27,156 nucleotides of DNA from CAIWXH01 sp964555675 (GTDB taxonomy: Bacteria; Chloroflexota; Chloroflexia; Chloroflexales; Chloroflexaceae): positions 1 to 27,156 of the forward strand of contig CAZKTU010000070.1 of the NCBI GenBank assembly GCA_964555675.1. The letters are read 5' to 3'. Positions 1 through 7,451 of this stretch are shown in pieces. Both the position numbers and the translations under genes were made by a program. Positions within the stretch are counted from its first letter, which is position 1. Each line of letters starts with the position of its first letter. Below the pieces are notes generated by a model, which was not told the DNA's origin, did no database searches, and worked only from the letters and a program-made list of their open reading frames with translations.

Positions 1-56
1 CGCCCCAGATCTGCCCCCGCCCCGAATATTTCCCTCAATAAAGCTATGCCCAGATC

Positions 57-85
57 TTCTCATCCCTGGCAGAACATGCTATAGT
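57..85 (+). promoter_or_regulatory. Putative sigma-70-type promoter of the sugar-binding protein gene
   Basis: An extended -10 element, TG-C-TATAGT, lies at 77-85. A -35-like TTCTCA (4 of 6 matches to TTGACA) lies at 57-62 with a 17-bp spacer. Transcription would start near 92, about 80 nt before the start codon at 170. Nothing else was recognised in the first 169 bases. This is pattern matching only. Confidence 0.4.
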
Positions 86-169
86 ATCCGCTACACCCAG
101 TCTGACCCAGCATGCGTCCCCCCCCAATGCACCCGCTGGCCTCGCTTGCCTTGACGAAGGAGTTCGGGC

Positions 170-1726
170 ATGGACCAAGATCGCGTCCGGCGTACACTGT
201 CTCGGCGCACGTTCCTGAGAGTTGCCGCCCTCGGCATCGGCTACAACGTGCTCGCCGCCTGTGGCGGGGCCCCCGCCGCAGAGCCCACCGCCGCACCCGC
301 CCCCACCGCCGCCGCCGCCGCCCCGACGGCAGCCCCCGCCCCGACGGCAGCCCCGGCCGCCACCGCCGCCCCCACCGCTGCCGCAGCCGCCGCCACCGCC
401 GCCCCGGCCGCCACCGCGGTCCCCGCCCCGACCAATACGCCCGCCCCCCTCCCCGAGGGCGCCGCCGGCAAGCTCACGGTCATCCACCGCACCGAGTACT
501 TCCAGAGCGTCCAGGAGACCTTCCGCGGCCTGGTCGAGAAGTTCGCCACCGACAAGGGCATCGAGCTCGACATCTCCACCGCCAACCCCGAGCAGTTCGG
601 CGACTTCAACGCCAAGATGCAGGCCGCCGTCCAGGCCGGCAACCCGCCCGACGTGGCCTACCACACCCTGCAGATTCCCCAGCTCTACTTCCTCGACGTG
701 CTCGAGGACGTCACCGACGTGGTCGACGAACTAGTCAAGCGCTACGGCGACGTGGTGCCCCTTACCGCGGCCAAAAACGCCCAGGTCGACGGGCGCTGGT
801 GGGCCGTGCCCTTCATCAGCAACTCGGGCGCCTGGTTCGTGCGCGGCGACTGGCTCGAGGAGGGTGGGATCGACCCCGCGACCTTCAGCGAGGGCGACTA
901 CAACGCCCGCCGCGACGCGGCCCTGGCCATCTCCGACCCGGCCCAGAACCGCTTCGGCTGGGGCATCACCGTCAACCGTAGCGGCGACGGCCACGGCTTC
1001 CTCACCCACGTCATCCAGTCCTTCGGCGGGCGCTTCGTCGACGAGACCGGCGAGAAGGTGGTCTTCAACTCGCCCGAGACCGTCGAGGCGGTCAAGTGGC
1101 TCCAGGAGACCTACACCGACCCGAAGTACCAGCCCATGCTCCCGCCCGGCATCCTCAGCTGGACCGACACCAGCAACAACGAGGCCTACCTCGCCGGTAC
1201 GATCGGCATGACCAGCAACGCCTTCTCGGTCTACGCCCAGTCGAAGCGCGACAACAACCCGGTCTTCCCCAACACTCTGGTGATGCAGGCCCCCCGCGCC
1301 AACGACGGCGCACTGCTGCAGGCCGGGGCCAACGGCTGGTTCACGATCTTCAAGGGCGCCCAGAATGTCGACGCGGCCAAAGAGCTGATCCTCTACATGC
1401 TCGACCCGGCCAACTTCGTGCCCATGGTCAAGCAGGGTGGCGGCCTCTTCCTGCCGGCCTATAAGAACCAGTGGACCGACGAGGTCCTCGCGGTCGACCC
1501 GAACTTCGCCAGCCTGCAGGAGATCATCTTCAACGAGACGCCCTGGACCGGCCAGTCCTACCCGGCCAACCCCAACGCGGCCGTCTCGGCGATCGACGGC
1601 CAGTCGATCACCAGCCAGATGATGTCCAATGTGATCAACGGCACCATGACCGCCGAGCAGGCCGTCGAGGACGCGCACAACAAGATTGTGCAGATCTTCG
1701 AGGAGTTGGGTCTGCCCCAGAGCTAG
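170..1726 (+). CDS. ABC transporter sugar-binding lipoprotein (Tat-exported)
   Basis: This 518-residue extracellular solute-binding protein (family 1, carbohydrate type) should capture a sugar outside the membrane for the permease encoded next. The N-terminus has a twin-arginine motif (SRRTFLR, residues 11-17), a hydrophobic stretch, and a lipobox LAAC with the lipidated Cys at 31. These point to Tat export followed by lipid anchoring. Residues 34 to about 97 form an Ala/Pro/Thr linker, typical of Chloroflexota lipoproteins. The binding domain follows from about GKLTVIHRTEYF (residue 100). The ATG at 170 places the Tat signal at the extreme N-terminus, which supports it. The next gene encodes the fused permease, 173 bp downstream past a hairpin. 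The ligand cannot be named; the downstream enzymes suggest a sugar or sugar acid. Confidence 0.93.
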   Translation: MDQDRVRRTLSRRTFLRVAALGIGYNVLAACGGAPAAEPTAAPAPTAAAAAPTAAPAPTAAPAATAAPTAAAAAATAAPAATAVPAPTNTPAPLPEGAAGKLTVIHRTEYFQSVQETFRGLVEKFATDKGIELDISTANPEQFGDFNAKMQAAVQAGNPPDVAYHTLQIPQLYFLDVLEDVTDVVDELVKRYGDVVPLTAAKNAQVDGRWWAVPFISNSGAWFVRGDWLEEGGIDPATFSEGDYNARRDAALAISDPAQNRFGWGITVNRSGDGHGFLTHVIQSFGGRFVDETGEKVVFNSPETVEAVKWLQETYTDPKYQPMLPPGILSWTDTSNNEAYLAGTIGMTSNAFSVYAQSKRDNNPVFPNTLVMQAPRANDGALLQAGANGWFTIFKGAQNVDAAKELILYMLDPANFVPMVKQGGGLFLPAYKNQWTDEVLAVDPNFASLQEIIFNETPWTGQSYPANPNAAVSAIDGQSITSQMMSNVINGTMTAEQAVEDAHNKIVQIFEELGLPQS

Positions 1727-1765
1727 GGCCTGCGCAGACGACCTGCTCTCGCATAAGCAGCAGGG

Positions 1766-1791
1766 TTTTCGGGGAGGGCCTTGCCCTCCCC
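1766..1791 (+). repeat. TTTTC-led GC-rich hairpin between binding-protein and permease genes
   Basis: TTTTC is followed by a perfect 9-bp stem, GGGGAGGGC (1771-1779) with GCCCTCCCC (1783-1791), and a 3-nt loop. There is no T-run on the 3' side, so it is not a standard terminator. A related element, with TTTTCGGGGAGG and CCTCCCCG in the same order, occurs at 16276-16300 on the minus strand, again just downstream of a gene on the same strand. It could stabilise the 3' end of the binding-protein mRNA or be a dispersed intergenic repeat. Confidence 0.6.
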
Positions 1792-1899
1792 GCCCCCCGC
1801 CCACAGGGCAGGGTTGACGAGTAGCCTCACAACCTGGTCGGACGGGTTCGCAGCGCATAGACCCGAGCGAGCCCGCCCGGTTGGAGCCAAAGGATTGTT

Positions 1900-3828
1900 A
1901 TGGCAAAGGGAGTAACGAGCGGAAGGCCGGCGACGGCGCTGGCAGTGCAGGGACGCCGCCGCTCACGCATCGACGCGTTCCTTGGGCCCGATTGGCGCAT
2001 TGCGCTGCCGTTCGTGCTCCCCCTGGTCATTATTATGGCCGGGCTGATCCTCTGGCCCTTCATCAACGCCGTCCTGCTCAGCTTCACCACCCGCTCGATC
2101 AACCGCGTCGAGACCTTCGTGGGGCTGCGCAACTATACCCTCCTGCTCAGGGACGCCGACTTCCTCGCCGCGATCAGCAACACCATCCGCTTCACGGTCT
2201 GGTCGGTCGCGGTGAAGCTGTTCGTGGGCCTCACGATCGCTCTGCTGCTCAACAGCCGCCTGCCCTTCCGCAATCTGCTCACCGGCATTATGCTGCTGCC
2301 CTGGATCGTCCCCGAAGTGGTCACGGCCATGGCCTGGCGCAGTATCTATGACCCGATCTTCGGCGGCCTCAACCCCATCCTGATGAGCCTCGGCCTGATC
2401 GACCGCAAGATCGCCTGGCTCGCCGAGCCGAATCTGGCCCTGCCCAGTGTGATCGCGGTGAATGTCTGGAAGGGCATCCCCTTCTTCACCATGCTGCTGC
2501 TGGCCGGTCTGAAGGCGATCGACCATGAGCAGTACGAGGCGGCCGAGGTCGATGGGGCCAGCGCCTTCCAGCGCTTCCGCCATATCACCCTGCCCGGCCT
2601 GCGGTATGTGATCGCCGTCACCGTGCTGCTCTCGACCATCTCGACCTTCAATACCTTCGGCCTGGTCTACCTGATGACCGGCGGCGGCCCCGGCGGGGCC
2701 ACCCGGCTCTACTCGATCCTGGCCTACGAGAAGGCGATCATCGGCCTGCGCTTCGGCCCCGGCGCCGCCGTGGCCCTCAGTATGGCCCCGGTGCTGGCGC
2801 TCTTCATTCTGGTCCTGGCTCGCTTCATGCGCCACGACGAGCACAGTGTGCGCGAAAATGATACCGCCGTCGACCGGGCCTTCGCCTGGGTCGGCCGCGG
2901 CTTTGCCGCGCTCTTCAACCTGGTGATGTGGCCGATCGAGCGCATCGTCGAGCTCTTCGGCGCCCTCACCGCGCCCCTGAGCCGCAATAGCACGCGCCGC
3001 GCCCGCGCCCGCACCGCCCAGACCTTCCAGTGGCTGGTGCTGCTGCCCCTGCTCGCCTTCGTGCTCTTCCCCTTCTACTGGGTGGTGATCACCTCATTCA
3101 AGACCAACCTGCAGATCCAGCAGTTCAGCTCGATCTTCTGGCCCGCCCCCTGGACCATGGAGCAGTTCCGCACCCTGCTCTTCGAGACGCCCTACCTGAT
3201 CTGGTTCCGCAACACGGTGATCGTCGCCCTCTCGACCACCGTGCTCTCGGTGTCGCTCGCGGCCCTGGCCGGCTACGCCCTGGCCCGCCTGCGTTTCACC
3301 GGCGCCGGCGCCCTCACCACGGCCCTGCTGATCACCTACCTGCTGCCCGGCTCGCTGCTGTTCATCCCGCTCTACCGCATCCTGACCAATCTGGGCATCA
3401 TTAACAGCTACGCGGCCCTGATCTTCACCTACCCGACCTTCCTCATGCCCTTCGCCACCTGGGTGCTGCTGGGGTACTACCGCTCCATCCCGGTCGACCT
3501 CGAGGACGCCGCCATGATCGACGGCGCGACCCGCTTCGGGGCCTTCTGGCGCATCACCCTGCCCCTGGCCGCCCCGGCCCTGCTCTCGGTGACCCTCTTC
3601 GCCTTCACCAACGCCTGGAACGAGTTCCTCTTCGCCTTCGTGTTCATCACGAAAGAGACTCTCTTCACCCTGCCCGTCGGTCTCCAGCAGCTGGTCTTCG
3701 GCGATATCTACCCCTGGGGCCAGCTGATGAGCGCCTCGCTGCTCATGGCCATCCCCGTAGTCATCCTCTATGTCTACGCCCAGAAGTATATGGTCGAGGG
3801 CCTCACGGCCGGCTCGGTGAAGGGCTAG
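1900..3828 (+). CDS. Fused ABC sugar permease (MalF-like plus MalG-like in one chain)
   Basis: This 642-residue inner-membrane protein contains two complete permease domains normally encoded by two genes. The first half (about 30-310) is MalF/UgpA-like and has the ATPase-docking EAA loop at 213-232 (EAA, then DGA, ending ITLP). Residues about 311-375 form a charged linker that includes a hydrophobic or amphipathic stretch (about 328-360). The second half (about 376-642) is MalG/UgpE-like, with its own EAA loop at 536-555 (DAAMIDGA, ending ITLP) and the C-terminal VEGLTAGSVKG typical of MalG-type subunits. The frame is open throughout and no stop separates the halves. The start ATG at 1900 is preceded by AAAGGA. 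A single chain would supply both transmembrane subunits. No ATPase gene is present nearby, so a shared MsmK/UgpC-type ATPase is inferred. Confidence 0.92.
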   Translation: MAKGVTSGRPATALAVQGRRRSRIDAFLGPDWRIALPFVLPLVIIMAGLILWPFINAVLLSFTTRSINRVETFVGLRNYTLLLRDADFLAAISNTIRFTVWSVAVKLFVGLTIALLLNSRLPFRNLLTGIMLLPWIVPEVVTAMAWRSIYDPIFGGLNPILMSLGLIDRKIAWLAEPNLALPSVIAVNVWKGIPFFTMLLLAGLKAIDHEQYEAAEVDGASAFQRFRHITLPGLRYVIAVTVLLSTISTFNTFGLVYLMTGGGPGGATRLYSILAYEKAIIGLRFGPGAAVALSMAPVLALFILVLARFMRHDEHSVRENDTAVDRAFAWVGRGFAALFNLVMWPIERIVELFGALTAPLSRNSTRRARARTAQTFQWLVLLPLLAFVLFPFYWVVITSFKTNLQIQQFSSIFWPAPWTMEQFRTLLFETPYLIWFRNTVIVALSTTVLSVSLAALAGYALARLRFTGAGALTTALLITYLLPGSLLFIPLYRILTNLGIINSYAALIFTYPTFLMPFATWVLLGYYRSIPVDLEDAAMIDGATRFGAFWRITLPLAAPALLSVTLFAFTNAWNEFLFAFVFITKETLFTLPVGLQQLVFGDIYPWGQLMSASLLMAIPVVILYVYAQKYMVEGLTAGSVKG

Positions 3829-3829
3829 C

Positions 3830-5116
3830 ATGAAGATTGTCGACTACCGGGTCACGCCGATCGCCTTCGGCGACCCGCCCCTGCGCTCGGCCTTCGGCCT
3901 GCATGCGCCCTACGCCCTGCGCACAATCGTCGAGCTGGTCGCCGACACTGGGGTCACCGGGGTCAGCGAGACCCACGGCGGCGCCGCTGTGGTCGCCGAC
4001 CTCGAGGCCGTGCGCGAGCTGGTCGTGGGCCGCGACCCCTTCCAGCTGGCCGCCCTCGAGGCGACGATCTGGCCCGGCGGACAGCTCGCCCCCAGCTCGA
4101 CCACACCCTGGGAGGGCCGCCTCTCCTCGCCCGCGCGCACCTTCGGCGCGATCGAGGTGGCCTGCCTTGATATGATCGGCAAGGTCGTCGGCCGCCCGGT
4201 CTGCGACCTGATCGGCGGCCGCGTGCGCGACGCGGTGCCCTTCAGCGCCTACCTCTTCTATAAACATGCCGGCGCCGGCGGCCCCTTCGACTTCGGGCCA
4301 GACCCCGCCGCCACAGGCCCCTGGGAGCTGGCGCGCCAGGCCGAGGCCCTCACCCCCGAGGCCCTGGTCACCCAGGCCCAGGTGATGTGCGCCGAGTTCG
4401 GCTTCAAATCGCTCAAGCTCAAGGCCGGCGTGCTCCCCCCCGACGAAGAGGTGCGCACCATCAGGCTGCTGCGCGAGGCCTTCGGCCCCGAAACCCCGCT
4501 GCGCATCGACCCCAACGCCAACTGGTCCCTCGAGACGGCCGCCCGCTACGCCGAGCAGCTCGATGGCCTGCTCGAGTACTACGAGGACCCCGTGGCCTCG
4601 CGGGCCGGCATGGCCGCTTTGGCCCGGCGCACTAGCCTGCCCCTCGCCACCAATATGTGCTGCGTCGCCTTCGACGAGCTGGTCGAGACGGTGCAGCTCG
4701 GCAGCGTGCAGATCATCCTCGGCGACCACCACTTCTGGGGCGGGCTGCGCGCCTCGGTCGAGCTGGCGCGCATCTGCCGCATCTGGGGCCTCGGCCTCTC
4801 GATGCACAGCAACTCGCACCTCGGCATCTCGCTCGCCGCCATGACCCACCTGGCCGCCGCCGTGCCCAACCTCACCTACGCCTGCGACACCCACTACCCC
4901 TGGCAGAGCGAAGAGGTGATCGTCGGCGGCAAGCTGCGCTTCGTGGACGGCTCGCTGCCGGTGCCGAACGGGCCCGGGCTCGGGGTCGAGCTCGACCACG
5001 AGGCCCTGGCGCGGCTGCACGAGCAGTACCTCGCCTGCGGGCTGCAGTTCCGCGACGACGAGGTCGAGATGCAAAAGGTCGAGCCGGGCTGGCGCAAGGT
5101 GACGCCCCGCTGGTGA
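3830..5116 (+). CDS. Enolase-superfamily sugar-acid dehydratase (glucarate dehydratase-like)
   Basis: This 428-residue enzyme probably dehydrates a sugar acid to a 2-keto-3-deoxy acid. It has the capping domain followed by a barrel with the full set of mandelate-racemase/glucarate-dehydratase residues: KxK at 196 and 198 (SLKLKAG), metal ligands D227 (RIDPNAN), E252 (YYEDP) and N275 (TNMC), and the Asp-His dyad D299 (GDHHFWGG) and H326 (MHSNSHLG). The HSNSHLG stretch and the KxK-plus-dyad combination resemble the GlucD group rather than the muconate-lactonising group. The exact substrate (glucarate, idarate or another acid) is not determined. The start is 1 nt after the permease stop, so the two are translationally coupled. 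A strong terminator follows, making this the last gene of the first transcription unit. Confidence 0.88.
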   Translation: MKIVDYRVTPIAFGDPPLRSAFGLHAPYALRTIVELVADTGVTGVSETHGGAAVVADLEAVRELVVGRDPFQLAALEATIWPGGQLAPSSTTPWEGRLSSPARTFGAIEVACLDMIGKVVGRPVCDLIGGRVRDAVPFSAYLFYKHAGAGGPFDFGPDPAATGPWELARQAEALTPEALVTQAQVMCAEFGFKSLKLKAGVLPPDEEVRTIRLLREAFGPETPLRIDPNANWSLETAARYAEQLDGLLEYYEDPVASRAGMAALARRTSLPLATNMCCVAFDELVETVQLGSVQIILGDHHFWGGLRASVELARICRIWGLGLSMHSNSHLGISLAAMTHLAAAVPNLTYACDTHYPWQSEEVIVGGKLRFVDGSLPVPNGPGLGVELDHEALARLHEQYLACGLQFRDDEVEMQKVEPGWRKVTPRW

Positions 5117-5144
5117 GCGCTTGGTTCGACAGCTCGGCCTGAAG

Positions 5145-5177
5145 AAGGCTCGTCCCACCTTCGGGACGAGCCTTTTT
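5145..5177 (+). terminator. Intrinsic terminator after the dehydratase gene
   Basis: A perfect 12-bp stem, AAGGCTCGTCCC (5145-5156) with GGGACGAGCCTT (5163-5174), has a 6-nt loop, and the RNA ends in five Ts (5173-5177). It lies 29 nt after the stop codon. It closes the transporter-dehydratase unit. Confidence 0.93.
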
Positions 5178-5267
5178 CGCCGCCCCCGCGGCCCCGCCCA
5201 CCACCCGACAGCTCGGCTGTCTGGGCTCCATCTACAGCCTTGCGTCACGGGCAGTCTGGCAGCAGAG

Positions 5268-5273
5268 TATACT
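5268..5273 (+). promoter_or_regulatory. Possible -10 box of the fusion oxidoreductase unit
   Basis: TATACT lies 63 nt before the start codon at 5336 and downstream of the terminator, where a new promoter is expected. No good -35 hexamer sits 17 bp upstream; TTGCGT at 5240-5245 is 22 bp away. The call is weak. Confidence 0.3.
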
Positions 5274-5335
5274 GATACGGGCGGCGCCAGGGCGCAGCGT
5301 ATTCTCGCGCGCGGCTCCGCTGAAGGGATCGAGGC

Positions 5336-7330
5336 ATGAGTCAGCTTTCTTGGGGCATCCTTGGCACGGGCAGTATCGCGCGCACCTTCACGCGGGCCGT
5401 GCTCGCGGCGGGGGTCGGCCGGATCGCGGCGGTGGGCAGCCGAACCCAGGCCGCCGCCGAGACGTTCGGCGAGCAGTTCGGGATCGAGCGCCGCCACGGC
5501 TCGTACGCGGACCTGCTGGCCGACGACACGGTGCAGGCGGTCTATATCGCTGCGCCGCACCCGGCCCACGCCGAGTGGGCGATCAGGGCGGCCGAGGCGG
5601 GCAAGCATATCCTCTGCGAGAAGCCCATCGGGCTCAACCACGCCGAGGCGATGACAATTGTCGAGGCGGCGCGACGCCACAAGGTCTTCCTGATGGAGGC
5701 CTTTATGTATCGCTGCCACCCGCAGATCGCCCGCCTCGTCACGCTGATCCGCGCGGGGGCCATCGGTGAGGTGCGCACCATTCAGGCCGCGTTCAGCTTC
5801 GACGGCGGGGCGAACCTCGCGAGCCGCCTGCTCAGCCAGGAGCTCGGCGGCGGCGGCATCCTCGACGTCGGCGGCTACCCGGTCTCGCTGGCCCGCCTCG
5901 TCGCCGGGGCCGCCGGCGGCCAGCCCTTCGCAGACCCGCTCGAGGTGACCGCCCTCGGCCATCTGGGCCCCGAGAGCCGCGTTGACGAGTGGAGCGCGGC
6001 GATCCTGCGCTTCCCCGGCGATATCGTGGCCCAGCTCGCCACCGGCGTGCGCCTGAGGATGGAGCGTGGGGCCTGGGTGTATGGCGACAGGGGCAGCATC
6101 TACATCCCCGAGCCCTACGTCCCCGCCCCCGACGCCCCCGGCCGGCTCGTGCTCCAGCGCTATGACGGCTCCCCGCCCGAGGAGATCCTCACCGAGCCCG
6201 CCAACAACTATGCCCTCGAGGCCGCGGCCGTCGCCGCCCACCTCAGCGCGGGGCAGGCCCCCGCCATGCCCTGGGAAGACACGCTGGGCAATATGCGCAC
6301 CCTCGACCGCTGGCGGGCCGCCCTCGGGCTGGTCTACGACGCCGAGCGGCCCGATGCGCCCGAGCAGCGCCTGCCGATCGCGCGCCGCCCCCTCGCCGTG
6401 CGCCCCGACGCGCCCATACCCCACGGGCGCCTCCCCGGCCTGAACAAGCCCGTCTCGCGCCTGGTCCTGGGCGTGGATAACCAGACCACCATGCCCCACG
6501 CGGCGGCCATGTTCGACGACTTCTTCGCCCAGGGCGGCACCTGCTTCGACACCGCCTATATCTACGCCTCGGGCCTCTGCGAGCGGCTCCTGGGCCAGTG
6601 GATGCGCAACCGGGGCCTGCGCGACCAGGTGGTCGTCCTCGGCAAGGGCGCCCACACCCCGTACTGCACCCCCCAGCACCTGACCAGCCAGCTCTACGAG
6701 AGCCTGACGCGGATGCAGACCGACTATGTCGATATCTACATGCTGCACCGGGACAACCCCGAGATCCCCGTCGAGGCCTTTATCGACACGCTGAACGAGC
6801 ACGTGCGGGCGGGGCGGATCACGGTGTTCGGGGCCTCAAACTGGACAATCGAGCGCTTTGCGGCGGCCAACGCCTACGCGGCGGCCAGCGGGCAGCAGGG
6901 CTTCGCCGCCCTGAGCAATAACTTCAGCCTCGTGCGCATGGTCGAGGCGCCCTGGGCCGGCTGCCTCGCCGCGTCAGACCCGGCCTCGCGGGCCTGGCTC
7001 ACCGCGACCCAGACGCCGCTGTTCCCCTGGTCGAGCCAGGCCCGCGGCTTCTTCGCCGGCCGGGCCCACCCCGATGACCGCTCGGACCCCGAGCTGGCGC
7101 GCTGCTGGTACAGCGACGACAACTTCGAGCGCCTCGAGCGCGTGAAGCGCCTGGCCGCCGAGCGCGGAGTGCTGCCCCTGGCCGCGGCCCTCGCCTATGT
7201 GCTCGCCCAGCCCTTCCCGACCTTCCCGCTGATCGGCCCGCGCACCCTGGCCGAGACCCGCACCTCCCTCGGCGCCCTCGCAATCTCGCTCTCGCCCGAC
7301 GAGGTGCGCTGGCTCAACCTGGAGCAGTGA
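5336..7330 (+). CDS. Fused Gfo/Idh/MocA dehydrogenase and aldo/keto reductase
   Basis: This 664-residue protein joins two NAD(P)-dependent sugar oxidoreductases. The N-terminal part (about 1-350) is a Gfo/Idh/MocA dehydrogenase of the dihydrodiol-dehydrogenase type. It has a Rossmann GTGSIA near residues 10-15, EKP at 95-97, and GGGILDVGGYPV with D177 and Y181 in the active-site region. The C-terminal part (about 365-664) is an aldo/keto reductase barrel with the whole catalytic tetrad: D405 and Y410 (FDTAYIY), K437 (LGKGAH) and H471 (LHRD). The GASNWT and IGPRTLAET (cofactor-binding) motifs are also present. The frame is continuous across the join. Both halves look active, suggesting successive or reciprocal redox steps on one sugar. 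It opens the second transcription unit. The start ATG at 5336 is preceded by GAAGGGATCGAGG. Confidence 0.92.
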   Translation: MSQLSWGILGTGSIARTFTRAVLAAGVGRIAAVGSRTQAAAETFGEQFGIERRHGSYADLLADDTVQAVYIAAPHPAHAEWAIRAAEAGKHILCEKPIGLNHAEAMTIVEAARRHKVFLMEAFMYRCHPQIARLVTLIRAGAIGEVRTIQAAFSFDGGANLASRLLSQELGGGGILDVGGYPVSLARLVAGAAGGQPFADPLEVTALGHLGPESRVDEWSAAILRFPGDIVAQLATGVRLRMERGAWVYGDRGSIYIPEPYVPAPDAPGRLVLQRYDGSPPEEILTEPANNYALEAAAVAAHLSAGQAPAMPWEDTLGNMRTLDRWRAALGLVYDAERPDAPEQRLPIARRPLAVRPDAPIPHGRLPGLNKPVSRLVLGVDNQTTMPHAAAMFDDFFAQGGTCFDTAYIYASGLCERLLGQWMRNRGLRDQVVVLGKGAHTPYCTPQHLTSQLYESLTRMQTDYVDIYMLHRDNPEIPVEAFIDTLNEHVRAGRITVFGASNWTIERFAAANAYAAASGQQGFAALSNNFSLVRMVEAPWAGCLAASDPASRAWLTATQTPLFPWSSQARGFFAGRAHPDDRSDPELARCWYSDDNFERLERVKRLAAERGVLPLAAALAYVLAQPFPTFPLIGPRTLAETRTSLGALAISLSPDEVRWLNLEQ

Positions 7331-7350
7331 GCAGGGCCTTCCCCTGCCGG

Positions 7351-7391
7351 CTTCGACAGGCTCAGGCAGCGGTTGCCTGAGCTTGTCGAAG
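7351..7391. repeat. REP-like inverted repeat in the oxidoreductase-mutS intergenic region
   Basis: CTTCGACAGGCTCAGGCA (7351-7368) pairs with TGCCTGAGCTTGTCGAAG (7374-7391), with a single G-T wobble and a 5-nt loop. A smaller hairpin, GCAGGG/CCCTGC at 7331-7347, lies just upstream. The arm resembles a short palindrome (core TTCGACAAGCTCAGG) that I recall as widespread between genes in many bacterial genomes. There is no T-tract, so it is not an obvious terminator. Confidence 0.75.
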
Positions 7392-7451
7392 GCAACAGGC
7401 TCAGCCGGCGGCCCATCACGCGCTGATCGTCCGTACACATGAGAGTGACTA

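Noticed and set aside
5..57. Direct repeat CCAGATCT at 5-12 and 50-57 as regulator sites
   Set aside because: The repeat is only 8 bp, includes a 6-bp palindrome common by chance, and has no further symmetry.
284..420. A CRISPR array or tandem repeat within the start of the first gene
   Set aside because: The periodicity comes from Ala/Pro/Thr codons in a protein linker; there are no spacers and no conserved repeat unit.
3803..6802. A 999-codon open frame on the minus strand
   Set aside because: It lies antisense to the permease end, dehydratase and fusion oxidoreductase, all of which have intact family motifs. Its composition is low-complexity (Gly, Ala, Glu, His) and arises from the GC-rich third positions of the real genes.
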